Shown here: positions 47,004 to 58,003 of the stretch, in pieces
Position numbering within the stretch: position 1 is the stretch's first letter
How the letters are laid out: every line of letters begins with the position of its first letter
Assembly (NCBI GenBank): GCA_963920575.1
Contig: OY986965.1
Coordinates: forward strand, 11,980,290 to 12,044,289
Direction: 5' to 3'
DNA: 64,000 bases
DNA from: Narthecium ossifragum
Lineage: Eukaryota > Streptophyta > Magnoliopsida > Dioscoreales > Nartheciaceae
Program-made: the position numbers and the translations under genes
Notes under the pieces: generated by a model
What the model was told of the DNA's origin: nothing
The model's database searches: none
What the model saw: the letters and a program-made list of their open reading frames with translations, nothing else

Positions 47004-48778
47004 AACCCCTTATGGGGGATTTTAGGGATTTTCTCTTAGACCTTTCTGGAGCTTTTCTATCTTTCTTACCCAATTGAGAGGACTTCTTAGAGGAGATCCA
47101 TGGGAGGAGAGCTTCATCAACCTCCATCCATGGATTCATCCAAGATGAGTAGCTAGCTTCCTTTCTCTTGGGATTTCCATGTAGTTGTAGGATTCTTTTG
47201 TAGTTTTCTTAGGGATTTTTGATGTGTAATCTTTGGGAATGATCTATTGTATGGATTTGAGCATGATTTCTCTATCTTTGTATTTGGATCTTATTGTTGA
47301 ATGGATGAATGCCCTTTATTGGTATGAGTTGGAAGCTTGTGCATGATGGGTGTTTGTTGTTATGCCCCAATGAGTTGGATGTGCTAGAAACACATTCAAT
47401 TACATTGGGAGGATATATAACCCTAGATTGGAGTTTAGGGATGCTAGAACCATCCCTATCCCTCTAATTAGAGAGTCCATTCTATTTGTTTCTCTTGCAT
47501 TGGATTCGAGGTGCTAGAACCATCTCAATCCAATGCCCGACTCCATACAATACCTTTTTCTTGCGACAAATCGATCTTAATCGAATGTTCGTTAGCGACG
47601 ATAGAAGCTAATCACTCATTCGTCAACTTTGTGAATGTGATTCCTTCCGGCGGATGATTCTAAGCCAACTTCCGTTGAGCGATAAGTGAGGCTAACCACC
47701 CGCTTGTCGACTTCTAGATTTCGATCGTCCCAATTGGATTACACACATCAATTCCTTAGGAGGCTACACTAGAACCTACAATGAAATGGAAATCCCAAGG
47801 CTTCTCTATATTAGTTCTATTTCCCTTTGCATAGTTAATTACTTTAATCATCATTAATCAAAAACCCAAATTATTTTAGCTATTGTTGGGAGTTATCTAT
47901 CGAGTACGTTAGTCAACTCTCATTTCCCTGTGGATCGACCCGGACTCCCACTAACTACGTAGTAGTTAGTTAGGATTTGGTAAATATTGTAATCTCGACG
48001 CCCTAGTCACTTTTACGACGAGTGGTTTGGGCGCGTCACACGTCAGGGACATCGACAACCATCATTAGTTCTTGACCTTGGAGGAGCGACACGATCTCTG
48101 AACCTCAATAACATTATCATTCAAACAATTAGACATTATCCTAGATAACATAAAGATTCCAATAAACACAATCACACCCTAGACTCTGCTACCCAACATC
48201 GGTTCTTGAGCTAGATCCGAGCTACCCGAGAGTCTCGAATCGGCGATTGAGCCATCGCCCACACCTGACCTGAAATGCCTCTAATGCATACAGTGCATGA
48301 ACCTATACAAGCATCTAGCCTAGATGTCACTATATGCCACACCATCATATGAGTTCAACGAGTTAAGCTACAGTATTATAAAGAATCCAACATGATTCTT
48401 AAACAATAATCGACAACGCCGTTATACAATAGCCTTCAGTGCACTCCGGCGCTCAACAGGCTAAGGTTTCACAGTTATCTCGTAGATAACTGATCTACAA
48501 GTACAACGATATAACTACCAGCCAAGTAACTAACCAGATTAAACATCCAATCATTCTATACTATGCCATGGCGCACGCCGGCAAACAATTGGGCTATATT
48601 AAAGCAATATGGCACACATTCAGCCCATTTATTCTACACATTCCCGAGTAGCATGACTCCCCGGGTTGATCCACAAAGAAAATAGAAACGGGCACACTGC
48701 CGGTCCTATGCATTTATTCTAAGCATACAAGATGTCACGCCCCGACCCAGAAAACCCATCCGGGCCGGGACGTGAGCG

Positions 48779-51700
48779 GGGAACCTGCACTGGCTGCTTT
48801 ATGTAGGTGGCGTCCTCGTCGACTAAGATGTCATCGTGTCTGATCACGTGGGACGGATCTGAAATGTACTTCCTCAGCATCGACATGTGGAAGGTAGGAT
48901 GGACTGCGGACATGTGCGGGGGTAGAGCTAACTGGTAGGCGACTGCTCCAACGCATCTGACAATCTCAAAAGGGCCCATGAACCTCGGTGCTAACTTGCC
49001 ATTGCTGCCAAATCTGATCGATCCTCTGCGCAAAGACACCTTTAGTAACACTCTGTCGCCAACTGCGAACTCATGGGGTCATCACCTGCAATCTGCGTAG
49101 CTCTTTTGCCTACTCTGTGCTATCAGGAGTCTTTGTCTGATCTGAGCTAACCTCTCTAATGAATGCCCGATGATATCTGGACTGGTAAGAGATGCCTCGC
49201 CAACCTCTGTCTAGCACACTAGTGATCGACATGGTCTGTCGTACAATACTTCGAAGGGTGCGAAACCCAAGCTGGCCTGAAAGCTGTTGTTGTAGGCAAA
49301 CTTCACCAGTGTCACGTACTGCTCCCAAGTGCCTCCAGCATCTAACACACATGCTCTGAGCATGTCCTCCGAGATCTGGATCGTCCGCTCTAACTGCCCG
49401 TCCGTTTGAGGATGGAATGTTGTGCTGAATGTCAACGTTGTCCCCAAGAAATCCTGGAAGCTGCTCTAGAATCTATCGGTGAATCTGGAATCTCTGTCTG
49501 ACACTACTGACACTGGGATGCCGTGCAGTCTGACCACCTCGTCGATGTATCTCTGGCTCAGTCTGGCAACTGGATTTGTCATCCTCATGGGGAGAAAATG
49601 AGCCGATTTGGATTTGTCATCCTCGTGCAGTCTGACCACCTCATCGATGTATCTCTGACTTAGTCTGGCAACTGGATTTGTCATCCTCATGGGGAGAAAA
49701 TGAGCCGATTTGGTCAGTCAATCGACGATGACCCAAATCGCGTTATTTCCCTTAGGTGTCCTTGGTAGGCCGGTGACGAAGTCTATCGTGATGTGCTCCC
49801 ACTTCCACTCTGGAATTGGAAGTGGTTATAGCAAACCTGGTGTCCGCCTGTGCTCTGCCTTCACCGTCTGGCAGGTGAGGCATATGGACTCGAACTCAGC
49901 AACCACCCCCTTCATCCCGTACCACCAAAACTTTCAACGTAGGTCGTGGTACATCTTGGTGCTCCCGGTATGAACGGTGAAACAGGAGTGCTGGAACTGC
50001 AACTCTGCCTCTTAAGAGTAGACAGCTGTCTGCTGACACTGTCCATCCCTCAACCACGTTCTCAGTGCCGACCGCAGCACGGGTCTCCACGAGCTCTGGG
50101 TCTCCACCCTATGCCTCGATCAATCTGGCCAAAAGAACTGGGATGTCGTAAACAACATATAGAAAGCTGCATGTCGCCTGGTCCTCAAAGTCAAGCCCGA
50201 ACTGACTAACTGTCTCTATCATCTGCCACTGTCTAGCTGACATCGCTGCCAGGGTCACTCTACTATTTCTGGTTTGCCTGCTAAGAGCGTCTACCATGAC
50301 GTTTGCTTTACCAGGGTGGTAATGCAATTCAAAGTCGTAGTCCTCTAATAGCTCTATCCACCATTGCTGCCTGAGGTTGAGGTCACATTGGGTGAACACA
50401 TGCCTCAAACTCTTGTGATCTAAATATACCTGGAGCCGTTCGCCGTAGAGGTAGTACCGCCAAGTCTTCAGAGCAAAAACAACCACTGCAAGCTCCAAGC
50501 CATGGATGGGGTAGCTCCTCTTATGGGTCTTTAGCTGTCTGGAACCGTAGGCCACCACATGGCCCTCCTGCATCAACACACAACCTAGGCCCTCTCCACT
50601 AGCGTCGCAGTAGACACTGTAGCCGACGTCCCGCTCTAGAATGATCAGGATCGGCACACTCGTCAATCTGGCCCTCAACTCAACGAAGGCCTGCTCACAA
50701 GCATCGTTCGAAACAAAAGAGACAACCTTCTGAGTCAATCGCTCTGCAACTCTGGAGAAGTCCCGCATGAACCTCCTGTAATATCCCGCCAAGCCGAGGA
50801 AACTGCGGACCTCGAACACTGTCGTCGGTCTCTGCCACTGTAGTACTGTCTCGACCTTGGCTGGATCAACTAAAATGTCTGCCGCTGACACCACGTGCCC
50901 AAGAAACTGTACCTCTAGAAGGCAAAACTCACACTTGGAGCCCTTGGCATACAACCTATGCCCCCTCAGCAACTGCAACACTGTCCTCAGATGCTGCTCG
51001 TGCTCCTCCTCTGTGCGTGAGTAGACTAGGATATAGTCGACGAACACCACCATGAACTGATCTAGGCACGGTCGGAAGACTCTCTACATCAGATCCATGA
51101 ACATTGTTGGTGCGTTCGTCAGGCCAAACGACATCACCGTGAACTTGTACAGGCTATACCTCGTACGGAAGGCTGTCTTCGGGATGTCGCAATCCCTAAT
51201 TCTCAACTAGTGGTACCCGATACGGAGGTCGATCTTCGAAAAGACCGAAGAACCTTAGAGCTGGTCAAACAAGTCATCCATCCTCGGCATCAGATACTTG
51301 TTCTTCACTGTTACCCTGTTCAGCTTCATGTAGTCGATGTAGAGACGAAGCGTACCATCCTTCTTCTTCGCGAACAACACCGGAGCTGCCCAACGTGATG
51401 TGTTGGGATGGATGAAACCTCTGCCAATCAACTCATCTAGCTGGATCCTCAACTCCCTCTACTCTGCTCGTGCCATCCTGAAAGCTGGTAAAGAAATCTG
51501 CTCAATGCCTGGTACGATGTCTATCCTGAAGTCGACTACTCTGGAAGGAGGAAGGCCTGGTAGCTCGTCTGGGAACACGTCTGTAAACTCGCAAACCACT
51601 ACAAGCAAACTGCTCTCTTTACTGCTCTCTGTAGTGAACAAGAAAAGGTGCGCGAGTAGAGCTGACAGCTGGCTCTCGCGTCTTGGAAAACAACAGAAAG

Positions 51701-52470
51701 TAAGTGAATCGGCCAAATGGCGATCCCCTAACAAAACAAACCGAACGCTGTCAGGTGTCCTAGCAGTCACCCTACGACGGCCACAGTCGATGACGGCTCA
51801 GTATAAAGTCATCCAATCCATACCGAGAATCATGTCAAACCCGACCATGTTTACCACCCGAAGGTCTAGAAGAACACGGAGTCCCCCAACCTCCAACTAG
51901 CGAGATCGGCGATGCCACACATTCGTTAGCAACAAAAGAATGCGACGCTCCAGAATCTATTAGAACATCTATGAATGAACTGAAAAGATGAAAGGTACCT
52001 CTGAGAATTGGGGGCTCAGCTGAAGTCTGTGCGGGTGGTACTGCCTATAGGTAAGGTGGCTGGTAGTAAGGCTGGAAGGGTGGTTGGACTCTATCGGGGT
52101 ACTGACGGTCTGGAAGTGCGTAGACTCCCCCTCTGAAACCGCCTTGACCTTTGTCGTGGTCTCTGCCTCGTCCGACTCCTAGTCTCTGCCCACCTCTGCC
52201 TCTAGCGGTATGCGCTCCTAGCATCGGATAGAATCGATGAAAGTGCCATGGCTGCTGGTACTCAAAACACATGGGAGGCCCAAGCTGCTGAGCTTGGCCT
52301 CCTCCTATACACGTCTGCCCTTGAGGCCTAGTTGAGAAAGAAAGCTGGCCTCCTTGCCTAGGCTGCTGCCATTGCTGCTGGTGTTGCTGGGTGTAAGGTC
52401 GGTGACACTGCTGGTGCTGGGGTCTCTTCTATGGTTCTCCTCTACCTCGGGGCCTCTGAGGTTGCCCTCT
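48779..52470 (-). pseudogene. Ty3/gypsy gag-pol, broken
   Basis: Read on minus: a decayed gag zinc knuckle (MCFEYQQPWHFHRFYP, two Cys lost) at 52225-52275; a protease-RT linker (FTDVFPDELPGLPPSR) near 51590; RT ([28 protein letters not shown]) at 51255-51452; RT and RNase H at 50109-51053 ([42 protein letters not shown]); integrase at 49210-49690 (VVSDRDSRFT, FHPQTDGQLERTIQ); and a C-terminal region (PRFMGPFEIVRCVGAVAYQL) at 48780-49050. The YVDD-type box reads FVDY, losing an essential Asp. A 102-bp in-frame duplication lies in the integrase (49522-49725). Stops and frameshifts are frequent. The end is fused to LTR sequence. Confidence 0.85.
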
Positions 52471-52479
52471 ACCTCCCCC

Positions 52480-52985
52480 TACGATCACCTTTTTGTGTGT
52501 GATCGTGAAGGAAATTGTGTCGAATTTCTATGTGCTTTGTTCTAGAGTGTTGGATGGGATTCTTGGATAGGCTTATGGCATTAGTGTTGTCACATCTAAT
52601 AAGCATTTTGCATACAAGTATGTTGTAATCTACAAATTGCATTTTCATCCAAAGGATTTGTGCAGAACAACTACTCGCCGCGATGTATTCCACTTCAGCG
52701 GTGGATAGGGCAACTGAAGTTTGCTTTTTGGAGAACCAAGAAACAAGAGCATGACCAAGAAAATAACATGTTTCACTTGTGCTTTTTCTATCAAGTCTAC
52801 ATCCGGTAAAGTCAGCATCGGAGTACCCAATTAGATCAAAAGATGATCTTCTAGGATATCATAAACCATAGTTTTGGGTTCCTATTAGATACCTAAAGAT
52901 CCTCTTTACCGTAACCAAATGAGATTCCTTAAGACAAGATTGATATCTAGCACAAAGGCAAACATAGAGATCTGAAACGATCTCG
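52480..52985 (-). pseudogene. Copia RNase H fragment inserted in the gypsy element
   Basis: Minus frames read CARYQSCLKESHLVTVKRIF with RYLIGT, then MEYIAASSCSAQILWMK, CDNTNAISLSKNPIQHS and KHIEIRHNFLHDH. These are the conserved blocks of copia RNase H, not gypsy. It lies between gypsy gag and the gypsy LTR piece with no LTR or target duplication of its own, so it came by template switching, truncated insertion or illegitimate recombination. Confidence 0.8.
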
Positions 52986-54031
52986 ACAGTCCGATTCGAT
53001 CTTTCCCGATTGAGCTCCAATCTTCCAATCAGAAGCACCCTTAAGATTCTAATCAATCACATACATCAATCTAAGGCAGTGTGTGCATAACACGAGTGTA
53101 AAACCGACCACCATGGCGTAATTTTATCAAATTACCCCTAGGGTTCAAAATGCCAATACGATCGCCCGATCGCACTGACGCGAAACCAAACCAACAGGAA
53201 AACGACCCTCGACCTACATGGTCAAGACAGGTTAGAGGAACGGGTCCTCACATGCGTGATATAGCGTCTTTCAAGATAGTGTAGTCATTGGTCGAACCCT
53301 CCCATCCGACCAATACGTAGGTGAATCGAAGGTTAGGTGTGCAAGCGGCCAACAGATTCGGTGTCACCCCCTTCCAACCTCAAAATCATAGTCTTATGTC
53401 TGTTGGAATGGTGGCATGAATGTACGTCTCGTCTATAAGGCCGATGATGCTCTACATGTGTGATAATGGTAAAAGGTTAGTATGTGTCGACATGTAAGTT
53501 AATTAAAATCAACATGAATACATGTTGTAGTACTTCAAAATAAGGGTAGTATGAAGGGCTAGCTAATATTTCGGGGGGTGTAGCTGGTCCTAGTTGTTGC
53601 ATGTATAGGTCACAAATACCGCATATCGTCTTTAACACTGTATTGAAATAGCGACTGATTGTCTCTTAGGACAATAAAAATTCCGTACGCATAACACGGT
53701 TTTTGTTGTTGTGGTCGACAATGTGTACGAAGATACACGATTGTTCTTCGATCTTCACCTAGTTAGTATTCATAAGCAATTGATGTTGCCTCATAAGACG
53801 TGTCAATGCATCTAGTGCATCTACATCCATTTGGATATAAGCGATGCAATAATCTGACCCCGACATTCGAATCCTAGCCATATGTCGCCTTCATGCCTCA
53901 TCTCGGACCTCCCTCAACATGCGGTGAATGCGAGTAGTTGAGTCCATGTAGTGTTGCACTACCGCGACTATGACGGCATAGGCCGCGTCTAATACCATCA
54001 GTGTTTTACACCGTTTGTCATCATTGTCCAT

Positions 54032-55600
54032 CTAATAATACATCATATCAAAACATAAAGGTTTATAGGTACACATGAGCATGTAAATTAAATATGACAG
54101 GTGGTTGTTTGCCATTCAAGTGGCCATCCAAAATACCAAATTAAACATTAGAGTAGCATCATCTCCCCTTTCTCAAAAAATTAAACATCAATTGAGTTGA
54201 ATTCAACCAAACCATTGAAGCATCAAAATTAGAATTCCAGCAAACCAAAAAACAATAACTTTGGCTCATATACATATCCAATGCAGAGCACAACAGGCAG
54301 AAGAAACCAAATAACAAGGGATCATATTCACATCCAATACAAAGCACAATAGAAAGAAGAAACCAGAGAATAGGGGATCAGACAAAGCCCAATGCATAAG
54401 AACATAAAAATGGCACTCTCATTACAAAGAAAGCAAAAGAAATCAGAGTAGGGGATCAGATACATGTGCCATAGCAAAGCCCAAAGCTACTGCTCATGAA
54501 AAACGAATCAGAATACATAGAAAAATCAGATAAATATTGCAAAATAAACAGTGGATCAGATAAGAGGGGATTAGCCATCAAGAAACAAAAACCAACACAT
54601 GAATCAAGAGCTCTCATTACATGGAGAGAGAAAAATATCAATATAAGGGGATCAAGCATAAGTGACAAAAATCTATGCATAAATCAGGAGCTCTCGTTAC
54701 ATAGAGAGCGGAAAAATATCAATAGATGGGGATCAGGTAGTAGGAATACTTATTCCCTGAAAAAACAAAGAACAACAACATGTGCACCCGGGATGGGCAC
54801 GGGGTCGCCAGGCACGTGAGGTGTGCCAACCGTAGAGAAGATCAGAAGGAATATGGGTTCTACCATGCCTCAATTAAGAGAACTTTTGGAAATTCTAAAT
54901 CTAATTCTTTGTTATGCCTGCAGCTACTCCTATGGGAGATTGAAGGCTACTCCTACTCCTAGGTAGATTAATGACTACTCCTAGTCCTATGTAGAGTAAG
55001 GCTATGCTACTTCTACGTAGAAAAAGTACTGGTTATGCTACTCCTAGGTAGAAGAAGTACTAGTTATGCTACTCTAGATTGTAGAAGCAGAGGAAATAAA
55101 GAGAATTCATTGACAGGCTATATTCGTGTTACAATGCTCTTCTTCCATAAGATATTTATACAATCTCTCAATAGAATAACTCCCTATGATCCCATGACCT
55201 CTGACGGTTGTACTCCATGTTGCCCCCTATGATCTCACATGACTGCCCCATGATTTTTGGCAGTTGTCCTCCATGATTGGCGATGGTTGAGTCCATCATG
55301 TCCCAATTTTGACCCATATTTTGACCCTCAAAATATGCCAATTTTTAGCGGTAACAATACCTTAACTGGATGAGTTCCTCAGATCTTTCCTCGTATTGGG
55401 ATCACAAGCAGTAGGCCCACAACTCCTGGAGCACTGGCCAGGGGATTCAAGTGCTTTGCTAGAAGAAAAAGGTGATCAGATGCCACCGGCCAAGAAGCTC
55501 CTCAATATCACAATTCAGGCCCATAACACAACCTATTCCATCGGGGACGCTCATATGAGGTGAGAGAACCAAGGGAGGGAGAAACCCAATAGCAGCAGAC
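54032..55600. other. Non-coding repeats near the Harbinger 5' flank
   Basis: No gene was recognised. 54290-54760 has several variants of a phrase with 'GGGGATCAGATA', 'AGAGCTCTCATTACATGGAGAG' and 'CAATGCATAA'. 54950-55080 has 'CTACTCCTAGGTAGA' and 'AAGTACTGGTTATGCTACTC' repeats. These look like expanded subterminal repeats of a transposon. Confidence 0.5.
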
Positions 55601-55978
55601 CGCTTGAGGTTTGGAGGAGACGATCTGTGGAGGCGACCACTTGAGGTTGGAGGAGAAGATCTTGTGGTATCTTGATGGCCGGGGGGATGAGAGAACCAGG
55701 GGAGGAAACCCTAGATCTCGTGGTGAGGAAGAAACCCTAGGTTGGAGGAGATGATCGCGAGAGCACTCATGGTGGCTAGGGTTCTCGACCGCTTGAGGTT
55801 TGGAGAAGAGGATATGTGGAGGTGACCGTTTGAGGTTGGAGGAGAGAATCTTGTGGTATCTTAATGGCCGGTGGGATGAGAGAACCAGGGGAGGAAACCC
55901 TAGATCTCGTGCTGAGAAAGAAACCCTAGGTTGGAGGAGATGATGGCCAGAGCACTCATGACAGCTAGGTTTCTCTGC
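55601..55978. repeat. Two-copy tandem repeat, 189-bp unit
   Basis: CGCTTGAGGTTTGGAG begins at 55601 and again at 55790. The two units match over most of their length, including GAGAACCAGGGGAGGAAACC and CTAGATCTCGTG. The unit is 63 codons, so a minus-strand frame stays open through both copies (within 55508-56185), but it resembles no known protein and may be chance. Confidence 0.8.
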
Positions 55979-56236
55979 CACTTCCTTCGTTATTTGGAAG
56001 AGCCATTTAAGGCCGGAAAATGTCATTGGAAATTTTAGATTGGAATGTGTTTTTAGCCACATTTCCATAAGAAACATTTGGCCGAAAAAACATGCATTTG
56101 GAATGATCTCGAATGGTCCGAAGAAACAAACCCATTTTCTTTTCCAATTCAGCCATCCCAACAGCTTTTCTGGGCGAACAAACATCCCAAGGGCTAATTC
56201 CTCAGTATGGCCCCATCTAGAGGGCCCTATGGCTTT

Positions 56237-56384
56237 ACCAACCTCCCCTAGCTTGTCTGGTATGACAGCTTAGGTGTCCCGTGAAAGACCCGGTTCGAAG
56301 GTTGGTACCCTCTCTCACCCCCATCTGGTATTCTCCCCACTACCTTGCTTAACTATTAAAAAAAAAAAGAAAAAAAAAAGAAAA
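56237..56384 (+). mobile_element. SINE with 13-bp target duplication
   Basis: GCCCTATGGCTTT is repeated exactly at 56224-56236 and 56385-56397. The body starts ACCAACCTCCCCTAGC, has a pol III A-box-like TAGCTTGTCTGG (56249-56260) and a B box GGTTCGAAG (56292-56300), and ends in an A-rich tail (56358-56384). Size (148 bp), internal pol III promoter, A tail and long target duplication fit a tRNA-derived plant SINE. Confidence 0.85.
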
Positions 56385-56932
56385 GCCCTATGGCTTTGTC
56401 TTCTTTGAAACGTATGAGGGCATTACTGTAAATATTAGCAATAATTTCTAGTGCAACGTTACCCGGACGGCTATTAATCTTCGCATTTATTTGATTCGAT
56501 GCCCCCCTCCTTTTGAGTAGTCGTTGACCCTTGGCTCTACTTAATTTACTACAATGCCCTTGACGGGCTCCGCTCGCGCCACGCATACCGTCTGGTCTCA
56601 CGTCAAATCCATGACGACCGTTACGGTTCCCATCACCGCCCTTTATCCTCCCCGCTCACACCGTCCGCCGTGGCGATGAGGTGAGTAACGTGAGTTAGAA
56701 ATGGGTACGGGTATCACGGGTCCGTAAGCACACCAGCGTTGACGGGAAGCAAATAATCCGGATAGACTCGAGGGAAGTCCTCGGAGTCCGATACGCAAAA
56801 CCAGGGTCATTTCCGGAAGCCCATGCCCCAAAATCCCCCCTCTCCTCCGATTCCACACGAGAAAACCCCTCCCAAAACCAACACATACATACTCTAGAGA
56901 GAGAGGTTAGAGGGGGGGAGATAGAGAGGGAG

Positions 56933-58003
56933 ATGGAGGTGGAGTACCCGGACGACTTCCGATGCCCGATATCGCTGGAGCTGATGACGGACCCGGTGAT
57001 CGTGTCCTCCGGGCACACCTTCGACCGGCAGTCGATCCAGCGGTGGCTCGATTCCGGTAACCGGACTTGCCCCCTGACCATGCTTCCGCTGCACCCCCAT
57101 TCGCCTCTCATACCTAACCTCGCCCTCCGGCGCCTCATCTCCTCCTTTGCCCCTCAAACCCCGCCGAAATCGCCGTCCTGCCGCTCGGCTCGGAACGCCG
57201 CCGAACCCGATGCCTTCTCCTCTGATCCCGAGGCGCTCTCCTCCGCGCTTCGCCTGGCTAACCGTGACCCTGCCTTCCGCCGCCTGCTCTCCGACTCCGG
57301 CGCCGCCGCCGCTCTCCTACGTCACGCGGGGGACCCCTCCCATCCCAAGTTGCAAGAGCTCTCCCTTCGCCTTCTTCTCCTTCTCAGTCTTGATAGCGAC
57401 GACGCCCGCGTCGGACTCGCCGCTGACGGCGCCGTCGACGCGCTCTGCAAGGCCATACTCCAGCCCTCCGCCGCCTCGGCGGCCATCGCTGCCACCTTGC
57501 TTACCAGCCTCGCCACTGTCGATGTCAACAAGTGCTCCATCGCCGCCCATCCCTTGGCCATCCCCGCTCTCACCACCCTTCTCCGTGACGGCGACCTCCG
57601 AGGCCGCCGTGAGGCCGCGACGGCTCTATTTGTCCTATGCTCTCTCCCCGATACCCGCAGTCAAGCCGCCGCCGCAGGCGCTGTCCCACCGCTCGTGCGC
57701 CTTGCTGCCAATCGCTCCGACCGCGCCGTCCAGGTCCTCGCCCTCCTCGCTAAGTGCCGGGAGGGACGCCAGGAGATGTACAAAGTCAACGACTTCGTTG
57801 GAATTCTAGGTGGGGTTTTGAGAAATAGAAGCCCCAAGGGCGTTGAGCACGCTCTCTATGTGCTTAATTTGGTGTGCTCGGAGAGCGAGGAGATGAGATT
57901 AGAGGCGAGGAGGGAAGGACTTTTGGATATTTGCTTCGATTTGGTCGAGAAGGATGATGGGAAAATTGGGAAGAACGCCATGGATTTGGCGCAGACGCTC
58001 TAG
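56933..58003 (+). CDS. PUB8: U-box domain-containing protein 8-like E3 ubiquitin ligase
   Basis: This intact, intronless 356-codon gene has an N-terminal U-box (residues ~5-75: DDFRCPISLELMTDPVI, SGHTFDRQSIQRWL, GNRTCPLT) that recruits E2 enzymes. A linker is followed by armadillo-like helical repeats (about 110-350; LQELSLRLLLLLSLD, GRREAATALFVLCSLPDTR, PPLVRLAANRSDRAVQVLA) for substrate binding. Length and the U-box sequence fit plant PUB8, a cytosolic ARM-type E3; its substrates are not inferable here. The start is the first ATG after a GA-rich leader and precedes the U-box by four residues. GC content is very high in the first two thirds, typical of monocot genes. No lesions are seen; this is the best-preserved host gene in the window. 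Confidence 0.92.
   Translation: MEVEYPDDFRCPISLELMTDPVIVSSGHTFDRQSIQRWLDSGNRTCPLTMLPLHPHSPLIPNLALRRLISSFAPQTPPKSPSCRSARNAAEPDAFSSDPEALSSALRLANRDPAFRRLLSDSGAAAALLRHAGDPSHPKLQELSLRLLLLLSLDSDDARVGLAADGAVDALCKAILQPSAASAAIAATLLTSLATVDVNKCSIAAHPLAIPALTTLLRDGDLRGRREAATALFVLCSLPDTRSQAAAAGAVPPLVRLAANRSDRAVQVLALLAKCREGRQEMYKVNDFVGILGGVLRNRSPKGVEHALYVLNLVCSESEEMRLEARREGLLDICFDLVEKDDGKIGKNAMDLAQTL

Larger units (their letters stand above)
43781..48038 (+). mobile_element. Solo LTR (Athila/Tat-like) with another solo LTR nested in it
   Basis: CACGT flanks both sides (43776-43780 and 48039-48043). It starts TGATAAGACGTG and ends GGGCGCGTCA. Removing the nested 44326-46910 and its duplication leaves about 1.67 kb, matching the size of the related solo LTR at 7902-9467, which lies in the opposite orientation. 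GATCGATC motifs occur at 43951-44319 and 46923-46930, followed by TATAAATA at 46996-47003. The region after the TATA box carries no gene. Confidence 0.85.
43183..53252 (-). mobile_element. Degraded Ty3/gypsy (Tekay/Del-like) complex inside the Harbinger gene
   Basis: The outer ends are TGTCACGCCCCGACCC (43183) and GGGTCCTCACA (53252). The flanks GGCGT (43178-43182) and TGCGT (53253-53257) look like a target duplication with one mutation, and the Harbinger coding sequence resumes on both sides. Read on minus: a 5' LTR piece (53252 to about 52985), a foreign copia fragment, gag-pol (52470-48779), then LTR pieces (48778-48733; 48731-48044 joined to 43780-43183). The LTRs are truncated and rearranged, and the chromodomain end of pol is lost at about 48779. 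The element also hosts the solo LTR at 43781-48038. Confidence 0.75.
42628..54031 (-). pseudogene. PIF/Harbinger DDE transposase (HARBI1-like), split by gypsy insertion
   Basis: From ATG 54031 the minus strand encodes MDNDDKRCK, then VKIEEQSCIFVHIVDHNNKN and ETISRYFNTVLK (helix-turn-helix N-part), then GLIDETYIHA with the first Asp, LLAACTPNLRF, and VLVGWEGSTND with the second Asp, ending at 53253. After the gypsy complex (43183-53252) it resumes with YYLVDAEYPTTPGFI, GGRYHLKEF and LRHSSLRSKIE carrying the final Glu, and ends ERMWEDYESNR-stop at 42628. This is the DDE_Tnp_4 nuclease order. Stops and frameshifts occur throughout. It pairs with the Myb/SANT-like gene at 25.7 kb as a standard two-gene Harbinger. 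A domesticated host HARBI1 gene is unlikely given the partner gene and decay. Confidence 0.8.

Noticed and set aside
43183..48731. A complete 3' LTR for the gypsy element
   Set aside because: The sequence stops at 48731 where another LTR-end fragment (48733-48778) abuts; no junction with a polypurine tract exists, so it is a rearranged remnant.
42628..54031. A domesticated host HARBI1-like gene
   Set aside because: Multiple stops and frameshifts, insertions, and an adjacent Myb/SANT-like partner gene point to a decayed transposon.
13455..56195. Outer termini of the Harbinger transposon at 13455 (GGGCACATTGGTTTCG) and 56195 (GGGATGTTTGTTCGCC on minus)
   Set aside because: The two sequences match too weakly to call inverted repeats and no TTA/TAA pair could be fixed.
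56237..56384. A functional tRNA gene
   Set aside because: Only A- and B-box-like motifs are present; no cloverleaf, and the A-rich tail with target duplication shows a SINE.
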